Shown one piece after another: positions 58,200 to 64,000 of a DNA stretch of 64,000 nucleotides. Position numbers and translations under genes: made by a program. The stretch covers positions 186,001 to 250,000 of the forward strand of contig QXEO01001122.1 in the NCBI GenBank assembly GCA_007115705.1, written 5' to 3'. The notes under the pieces were generated by a model, which had not been told where the DNA came from, ran no database searches, and worked only from the letters and a program-made list of their open reading frames with translations. Each line of letters starts with the position of its first letter. The stretch's first letter is position 1. This DNA is from Dactylis glomerata (taxonomy: Eukaryota; Streptophyta; Magnoliopsida; Poales; Poaceae).

Positions 58200-58770
58200 T
58201 AGGAGGGGATCTCAAAAGCAAGAAAAAGAAATAATAGGATCTAGTGCGTAACGCCCGTGTTCCCCGTATGCCCATTGGACTGTTCAGTTTCCGGGACATG
58301 TAAAACTAACATACTTGAGAATCTATCGGCAACTTCGGTTCAGATTCTTACAAAATTAACTGCATTCTTGGGGAACTACGGTTCAAAATTAGATGCCACG
58401 TTCATGACTTGATCACCAGGCCAAATCTCCAGCACACTCCAAGCTCTCATCAAGATGTAAGGGAAGATTCTGTTATACTCCCGTAACCATAGTGCCCAGG
58501 AACAATTGAATCTAATCTAACAAACTCTTGTCAAAGCGTACGGACTGCTTTCAACTTCATGACCAGACCACCAAACCAGATTCCCAGCGCTGTTGATGTA
58601 GAAGGGCAGGCTCCAACCTAGCTATATGCTGATTTGTTTTAGGATATATATAAATCGGGACCTGAAATTTACTCAAACTTGAAATGTGTCAAAGTTACAG
58701 CATGCTACGTGATCAAACCACAGATCGGCTTTTTTCTAGTGGACTGATACTCATTGTCGTGGCCATGGCA
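58200..58770. other. Intergenic DNA 5' of F-box copy B
   Basis: Probably holds the promoter of the F-box gene; no distinct motif stands out. No other gene seen. Confidence 0.4.
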
Positions 58771-58785
58771 GAAAGACTTGTATTT

Positions 58786-59696
58786 TTTTTTGAAGCTGTC
58801 ACCGGGGGGGAGAGGGTCCCCACCTGAATTTTCATTCCACTTAATTTGTCATTATACAAGATGAGAGGTGATCACGCCAAAGCATAATCTTAGCTTTGTG
58901 CTCACTGTTTTTGATCCTATGTGACCAAAGTGCTATGTCTTCTATGAGTTGAGTGATGACCATGGGGCAGGTCAGCTGTTGTTGCTTAAAGATTACAGAA
59001 TTTCTAGCATTCCAAATTCGCCACATAATCGCGATCATGGCAAAGGTGCCTGACTCGTTGGGGAGCAGGTGGTGCGAGCTCCGGGTCCAAGTGTCTTGGT
59101 GGTCGAAGGAGGGCGGTTGTATGCCGATCATGCACCATACAGCATGCGCAGCGGGGCAGGTGAGGAAGAGGTGTTCCCTGTCTTCGGCGATGCCAGGGCA
59201 TAATGGGCAGCCGTTGTCGCCGATGATGTTCTTGCGCGCAAGCTTTTCCCTGGTGTTTAGCCTGTCGAGTGATAGTAGCCAGGCGAAGACGCGTATTCTG
59301 TGCGGCAGTCTGGATTTCCAGACCGGGGTGAAGTTGTCGCTGGAGAGGTGTACGTGCAGCTGCTTGTATGCTGCCCGTGAGGAGAAAGGAGCTCCGTCGA
59401 TCATGGTTCTGACATCAGCGTCATCGGTAACCTGAAAATCCTGCAACAAGGCGAGTAGAGAGGAGAGTTCTGCTGCCGCAGTGTTGGTTAGTCTAGGCCG
59501 CAGGTCAGTTTCAAGCCCAGCATGCAGCACGTCGGCCACTCGGCCCTGGGGTGATAGGTGGTGTGTGTATAGGGCTGGAAAAATAGTGGCCAGAGGCTCT
59601 GAAAGGAGCCATCGGTCATGCCAGAAGAAGGTGGCTTTACCATTGTTTGCTCGGCAGGTGGTGATCTGGGAGAGCATAGCTAGGAGAACAATACAC
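58786..59696 (-). mobile_element. 5'-truncated LINE insertion, 0.9 kb, with 15-bp target duplication
   Basis: It is flanked by GAAAGACTTGTATTT at 58771-58785 and 59697-59711. On the minus strand the 3' end has a short A tail (CTTCAAAAA). The body encodes the end of an ORF2-type protein: NGKATFFWHDRWL, FTPVWKSRLPHRIRVFAWLL, and the zinc-binding CPLCPGIAEDREHLFLTC, with a stop at 58841. The open frame is uninterrupted, suggesting a fairly young insertion, but the endonuclease and polymerase are missing. It is a different family from the 43.5-kb LINE. Confidence 0.88.
58841..59696 (-). pseudogene. LINE ORF2 C-terminal fragment
   Basis: An open frame of about 285 codons lies within the truncated LINE. 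It covers the region behind the polymerase, with a reverse-transcriptase zinc-binding domain (PVWKSRLPHR ... CPLCPG ... REHLFLTCP). The ATG further upstream belongs to flanking DNA, so there is no genuine start. Confidence 0.8.
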
Positions 59697-59711
59697 GAAA
59701 GACTTGTATTT

Positions 59712-60068
59712 ACATCCATATAATTGTTCTGATAGGCTTGAACCATTCATCCGTCCTCGTTCATGACGGAGGAAATTTATCCCAGGAGACCACCAGGATC
59801 AACGCTATCTCAAAATATACACAGCCAATACCAGACAGTAATTTAGGGGCACCTTACGAATCACTAGGAGTAGCTAGACAAGAAAAACAACCAATGCCAT
59901 TATTATGCAACTGGTAAGCCGTAGATGCCCCATGCACTACCGGAAAATCCGTTGCTGCCGTGAGCCGTCCCTTTGCGGTGAGCCGACGCACGGAATAGAA
60001 AAGGATGTCGTTCTTGCTCTTTCTCTTCCTCTCCTTCTTTGCCCTCGTCCTCGTTGTTTTTAGTCCAA
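59712..60068. other. Intergenic DNA between the LINE fragment and a Helitron
   Basis: No motif, element end or supported ORF recognised. Confidence 0.4.
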
Positions 60069-61731
60069 CTAGCATGGTGGCCCTCGTAATGCGGCAGCAT
60101 GATCTTTATACTTTTCCATATATGAAGGTGAGCATCATATTTAGTGTTTCGTTTTTTTGAAATACATTTTCAAGATTCAGGGAATTCACATAATGTGATA
60201 GAAGCAAATTATACTTATTAGAGAGTCAGTATTCTCAGTGGAGTTTGTAATGATATGTTGTATTTTATGTTGGTGTTGAAGTTTAAAATTTCTCTCGATT
60301 GATGCATCGTCCATGAAGGAGCCTACTTTCCTCTTTTTACTTTGGAATTACATTCTCCTTGAATCTTCTATCTGTATTTTGTTCTTAAACTGAAAGTAAC
60401 TTGTTTCAAAATCTCCGCCCGATTCCACTGAGGTGAGGGATGCACTAATAAATATTGTACATAGTTTAACTATGGTAGGTTATTATGTTTTTTGTGACAA
60501 TTTCTTGGTGTTTGAGAGGTGTCATATGGCATGAAGGCCGATAGGCTTATTCTAAATCTTTATGATTTCAAGATACACTTCTTCACACAATAATCCAAGA
60601 TGTCCGTGATTCCTACGGCTCATTTTTTCATTTATTTTTTCTAGACCATTCGGTGAATTTGATAGTCTAACATTTGAGCATGCCCTTGGCCACTTGCTAC
60701 TTGTAGAAGTCAGACTTTCGCATGATTTACATGTTAATAGTTTGATTATTGTTTTGTATTCATTGATGTTTGCATATATTAACAAATCATTATATGTTTA
60801 GAACCTCTAAAACATTTTTCTTGCCATATTATGTCCAAGTATGCCATTCTTATGTCCTGTCACGCGATCAGAACTTAATGGAGAACATAGCGATCAGGTG
60901 TGGAGTTACCTCTTTAACAAATCATCTCTGAGTTGGCTTGAATTACAGATCAGCCTTTAATTTAGTTTTAAATTTTTGTGATGCATCCAGACTGTTTTGT
61001 GTAGAAAAAACATAGAATTTCATTCTCAATCCAATAGGTACTCTTTTTAGACGATTGAGTTATCTCGAGGAAACATTACCGAATTCATTTATTTTTGAAG
61101 CTCCATGACCACCGTAGTGTTTTGTATACACTTTGATATAAAAGTGGTGTTTTTATTAGTATGTGTGTATAAAAATAAAAACTATACCTGTAAATGCGCT
61201 TTCTAAAACCGATACAAAAATAAGTGAGATGTTATATGTTTAATCTATACAGTGTTGATTTTCCGGGTAAAGAGGAAAATTCAAGCGAGCTGTAATTAAA
61301 TATCATTTTTTTTCCGTTGAAGATGCGCATATAAATATTCCATAGACTATGTACATGTGCATGGTAATTCTTTCCTCTCTTTATTTATTCAGTAATTCTA
61401 TTTGTGGAATCTCCAATCTGTACCTACGTGCTCCATGCAAACTAATTTTTTTTCTCCCCTTCCCATATCCAATACATGTTTGTACGGCTTGTTTGAGGTG
61501 GGTTCCGTGTCAGTTTTTTTAAAACCGCATGGATCTCGTGCTAGTTTTTTCTACGTTTTACGTGTCAAATAGTCTTAAATCGGACTACGTATATAATTAT
61601 GTGACAGTTAACTTGTTGATAAATCTTAGCCGTAAAATTTAGATCTAACCATCAAAATAATTAGGATGATGTGGTTTAACGTGGTGTCTGTATTTTAGGA
61701 CCCCCGTATTGTGCTTTTAGTATATAGTAGA
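60069..61731 (-). mobile_element. Non-autonomous Helitron, third family member
   Basis: On the minus strand it starts TCTACTATATACTAAAAGCA at 61731 (preceded by A). It ends with a decayed hairpin GCTGCCGCATTACGAGGGC and then CACCATGCTAG at 60069, followed by T. It shares both ends with the Helitrons at 21930-23544 and 29673-32218. The interior is AT-rich and non-coding. Its 5' end abuts the tail of F-box copy C. Confidence 0.8.
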
Positions 61732-62530
61732 TCCTTGTAATCATCATTGCTTTCCTCATCATAATCATCATTGCCTTCCTCATCATAATCATCATTGCTT
61801 TCCTCATAGCTGTAATCGTCAAATAGGCTAATTAAGTCTTTGCTGCTTACCACGACCGCCCATTCCATCCTTGGTTGCATACTCGGTTCTTCCCTCAAAT
61901 AATTCATCTTATGATCACGCTCTTTTAAGTTGGCCTCATGTATTTATTTCCATCCTAACCGGTCATTGGCCGAATCCGTTAGCTCCCATACTTCAAGCTG
62001 GAAATCGTCGATCATCACATAGCGGATCCCTTTCTCGTAGCTAGCTAAGTACCTCGTCGGCAGTTCCAGTTGATACACTTTCTCATCGTCGGAAGGTTGC
62101 CCTGGGAGGTGAATCATGTCATACGTCCTCTCTGAGCACCGCAAGATCATGAGGACACCGCTGTGGTAGTGCACGTAGAGCGACCCGCGCCAGTACTCAG
62201 CAGACCACCATGTCTTCTCATCCTCACCGCGTGGTGCGGTCACCACATCACAGAGATGTGTCGAGCCACTGTGTCGTGGCCTGAACTCCCGGCTCTCCCA
62301 CTGGCCTAACCGTGAAGAGAACACGAACACGTGGAATACTTTCTCCTCGGGCCGCTTGGTGAGTGGCGACTTAAGATGGTTTTCTTGGCATTATTACTCT
62401 TCCTTAGGAAAGAAGTATACTTCATGATGCTGGGACACGGCTGGCCTGGGTCAAAGGCGAGGAACATACCCTCGACGCCGCACCACCAGGGCGTTGGCGG
62501 ACATGGCAAGCGAGAATACCGTGACGTTGC
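61732..62530 (-). pseudogene. F-box gene copy C, truncated pseudogene
   Basis: Homology starts at RYSRLPCPPTPWWCGVEGMF (near 62520); the F-box half is missing. A frameshift follows FLAFDP, then two adjacent stop codons after FFPKEE. The frame 62330-61944 (MFVFSSRLGQWESREF ... YRGSLYV-type block, IRYVMIDDFQLEVWELTD) ends in TAA, beyond which the homologous tail (NLKERD, EWAVVVSSKDLISLF) continues. The tail contains a triple repeat of about 27 bases encoding (E/K)(S/G)NDDYDEE, and ends at the Helitron at 61731. Confidence 0.85.
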
Positions 62531-62572
62531 GAGTCCGTTAGTAAATTTTGTGAGTCCGTTAGTAAGTTTTGT
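62531..62572 (+). repeat. 21-bp tandem repeat, two copies
   Basis: GAGTCCGTTAGTAA(A/G)TTTTGT occurs at 62531 and 62552, immediately at the truncated 5' end of F-box copy C, so it may mark the breakpoint. Confidence 0.8.
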
Positions 62573-63117
62573 GTTCCTAGGTCTAGCACTCTTCTAGAAA
62601 AAAGGAATTATATTGAGCGAATAACGTGATTTTTTATCCCACATGAAATATAGGAGGATGACAATTTAATAAAAAAACCTGGCAGGAAGTTGCCATCACC
62701 GATTTTGCATGCACGCAATGAGCCCAATTTTTTTTTAATATTGCACTTTTTTTCAGCAATAACAGAAATAGTATGATTAGTGCAGCTATTTGGAATCTAG
62801 GGCAGTGTTTTACCCGGCGGATGCGATTAGCAGAAGTCGTATCCGGCGGATTCGAGAGGTGGGTGGGCAGCTCTGACGCCATGCAGTCGCATCCGGCGGA
62901 TGCGATAGGGAGTTGTCGCATCGGCCGGCCGCGATAGCAGCTGCGCCGGCTACACGCACCCGATAGCCATCCATTTCTGTGTTTTAGGCAACGGGCACCC
63001 GAGAACATGATATTTTTCAGTAATTTGAAGTGTTTTAAGTCGCGGCAAAATTTTCGCATAGTTTATCTATTAGTAATATTTCTGAATATATATTGGAAGT
63101 AACATTTATATTAATAC
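62573..63117. other. Intergenic DNA with CGCATCCGGCGGATGCG-type motifs
   Basis: Between 62815 and 62945 several copies of (T)CGCATCCGGCGGATGCGA-like near-palindromes occur. They may be subterminal repeats of a DNA transposon, but no ends were found. Confidence 0.35.
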
Positions 63118-63209
63118 AGAAAGTGCGTGATACATCGGTATTACATACCGCAAACTAAAATATAGAAAGTGCGAGATACATCGGTATTACATACCGCAAA
63201 CTAAAATAG
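63118..63209 (+). repeat. 46-bp tandem duplication
   Basis: AGAAAGTGCG(T/A)GATACATC begins units at 63118 and 63164. Each unit includes the inverted repeat CGGTATTACATACCG. Confidence 0.85.
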
Positions 63210-63261
63210 AAATACATGATTTGGGACAACTAAAATTAAGATACAAATATAGTACGAATAA

Positions 63262-63792
63262 CTAAGGTTTGGCGACTCTCTTGCCCTTTGTTGAAGAAGC
63301 TTTTTTGGCCCAGTCGCTAGGCATGAAGTGGTCATCGTCGTCGAGATCGTCTACATCGCTCAACCATGACGGTGCAGTTCCTTTGCCCTTGCAAGCAGCG
63401 CCCTTGGGCTTGGACGAGGTAGATTCTTTGCTCTTCGATGACGCCCCTTTCTTCTTGGCCCAATCGCTAGGCATGAAGATATCTTCATCTTTGTGGCTGT
63501 CGTTGATCCAGAGCGCGGTATGTTGAACCCACCAGCTCATATCTTCTCCTCTCTCCTTTATATCTGTCCAGTGCTCGTTGATCTTGATAAGTTCTGCCTG
63601 GACCTCCTTCCAGGTGCGAGATGGGCCTGTCGACTTGCTCTGATTGTAATCAAATGTGACCTCAATGAGATCGCTGGGGGTATTGACAAGCTCGTCAAAT
63701 GGAACAAGCTCACGGTTTCTTCTATATCTACAGGCTGCCTTGAAAACCTCTACGGACATAACTGTTTTCCAACTACGATTGGGAGGCGCCAT
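63262..63792 (-). CDS. Unrecognised 176-aa protein with repeated MPSDWAKK motif
   Basis: The first ATG is at 63792 (MAPPNRSWKTVMSVEVFKAA); the frame is open to TAA at 63262. The N-terminal 100 residues look like a folded domain (VFKAACRYRRN, ELVPFDELVN, RTWKEVQAELIKINEHWTDI, MSWWVQHTALWIND). The C-terminal part is low complexity, Ser/Lys-rich, and contains FMPSDWAKK twice, each after an acidic run. Lys-rich stretches (KGKRVAKP) could act as nuclear signals. A TATA-like CTATATAAG lies 42 bases upstream of the ATG (63834-63842), and an array of GGCGGGAAA units lies beyond it. The frame is uninterrupted. I do not recognise the family; it may be transposon-borne. Confidence 0.5.
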   Translation of the reverse strand: MAPPNRSWKTVMSVEVFKAACRYRRNRELVPFDELVNTPSDLIEVTFDYNQSKSTGPSRTWKEVQAELIKINEHWTDIKERGEDMSWWVQHTALWINDSHKDEDIFMPSDWAKKKGASSKSKESTSSKPKGAACKGKGTAPSWLSDVDDLDDDDHFMPSDWAKKASSTKGKRVAKP

Positions 63793-63852
63793 GTTGGGCA
63801 AGATACAATGAGCTAGAACTGAAGTTTAGGTGGTCTTATATAGGACTTGAAA

Positions 63853-64000
63853 AAGGCGGGAAAGAAGAAGCGGAAAAGGAGTTGGCGGGAAAGGAGAAGG
63901 CGGGAAAGAAGAAGCGGGAAAGGAGTTGGCCGGAAATATGAAGCGGGAAAGAATAGGCGGGAAAGAATAGGCGGGAAACGAGCGGGAAAGAATAGGCGGG
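63853..64000. repeat. Array of (G)GCGGGAAA units upstream of the unknown ORF
   Basis: About eleven units, GCGGGAAAG with minor variants, occur in 148 bases at irregular spacing. Spacers such as GAAGAA, GAGTTG and AATAG also recur. On the minus strand each reads TTTCCCGC(C), matching the E2F consensus TTTSSCGC. The array lies directly upstream of the TATA-like box of the ORF at 63262-63792 and runs off the window edge. Confidence 0.75.

Overview
The window is nuclear DNA of a grass, most probably a Triticeae (wheat/barley group) or close Pooideae relative. The evidence is spliced plant genes with GT..AG introns, deeply nested LTR retrotransposons primed by tRNA-Asp (LTRs opening TGATACGT), Stowaway miniature elements, an Au-type SINE head, SMART/TRIM miniature retrotransposons and a VRN2/ZCCT-type CCT gene. 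There are no bacterial features, CRISPR arrays or rRNA/tRNA genes.

Layout. 1-14.2 kb is a nest of transposons: a decayed Athila-like Ty3/gypsy element (1-8328, minus strand) lies inside a non-autonomous LTR element (8329-11878, minus). That element abuts an LTR remnant (11879-12697, plus) and a LINE relic (12698-13553, minus), which carries a foldback element and a Stowaway-like element. 14.2-20.8 kb is mostly unrecognised relic DNA. 20.8-24.2 kb holds a two-exon CCT-domain gene of the VRN2(ZCCT)/Ghd7 class (minus) with a complete Helitron in its single intron. 24.6-33 kb contains small elements: nested TRIM/SMART elements, a tandem-duplicated retroelement 5' end, a compound Helitron and a LINE RNase H relic. 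33.1-39.8 kb is a 17-exon SNF2 ATPase gene with a C-terminal macro domain (ALC1/CHR10 type), whose inferred splice pattern gives an uninterrupted 887-residue protein. 41.3-41.9 kb is a broken glycine-rich secretory gene. 43.5-50.9 kb is a full-length LINE with a 14-bp target duplication and one frameshift. 51.1-62.5 kb carries three copies of one F-box family, all damaged: copy A (plus) has a premature stop and lost its 3' end at a truncated copia element, copy B (minus) is split by a three-LTR TRIM composite that itself contains a palindromic MULE, and copy C (minus) is a truncated pseudogene next to a Helitron. The right edge has an unrecognised ORF whose upstream region is an array of GGCGGGAAA units.

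Functional reading. The two genes likely to matter are the CCT gene (candidate flowering/vernalization repressor family) and the SNF2-macro chromatin remodeller (poly-ADP-ribose-responsive DNA repair in other organisms). Their adjacency resembles what I recall of the wheat VRN2 region, where an SNF2-like gene neighbours ZCCT genes; that is memory, not a search result. Almost everything else is transposon-derived, and the nesting order, target-site duplications and LTR identity allow a relative chronology of insertions.
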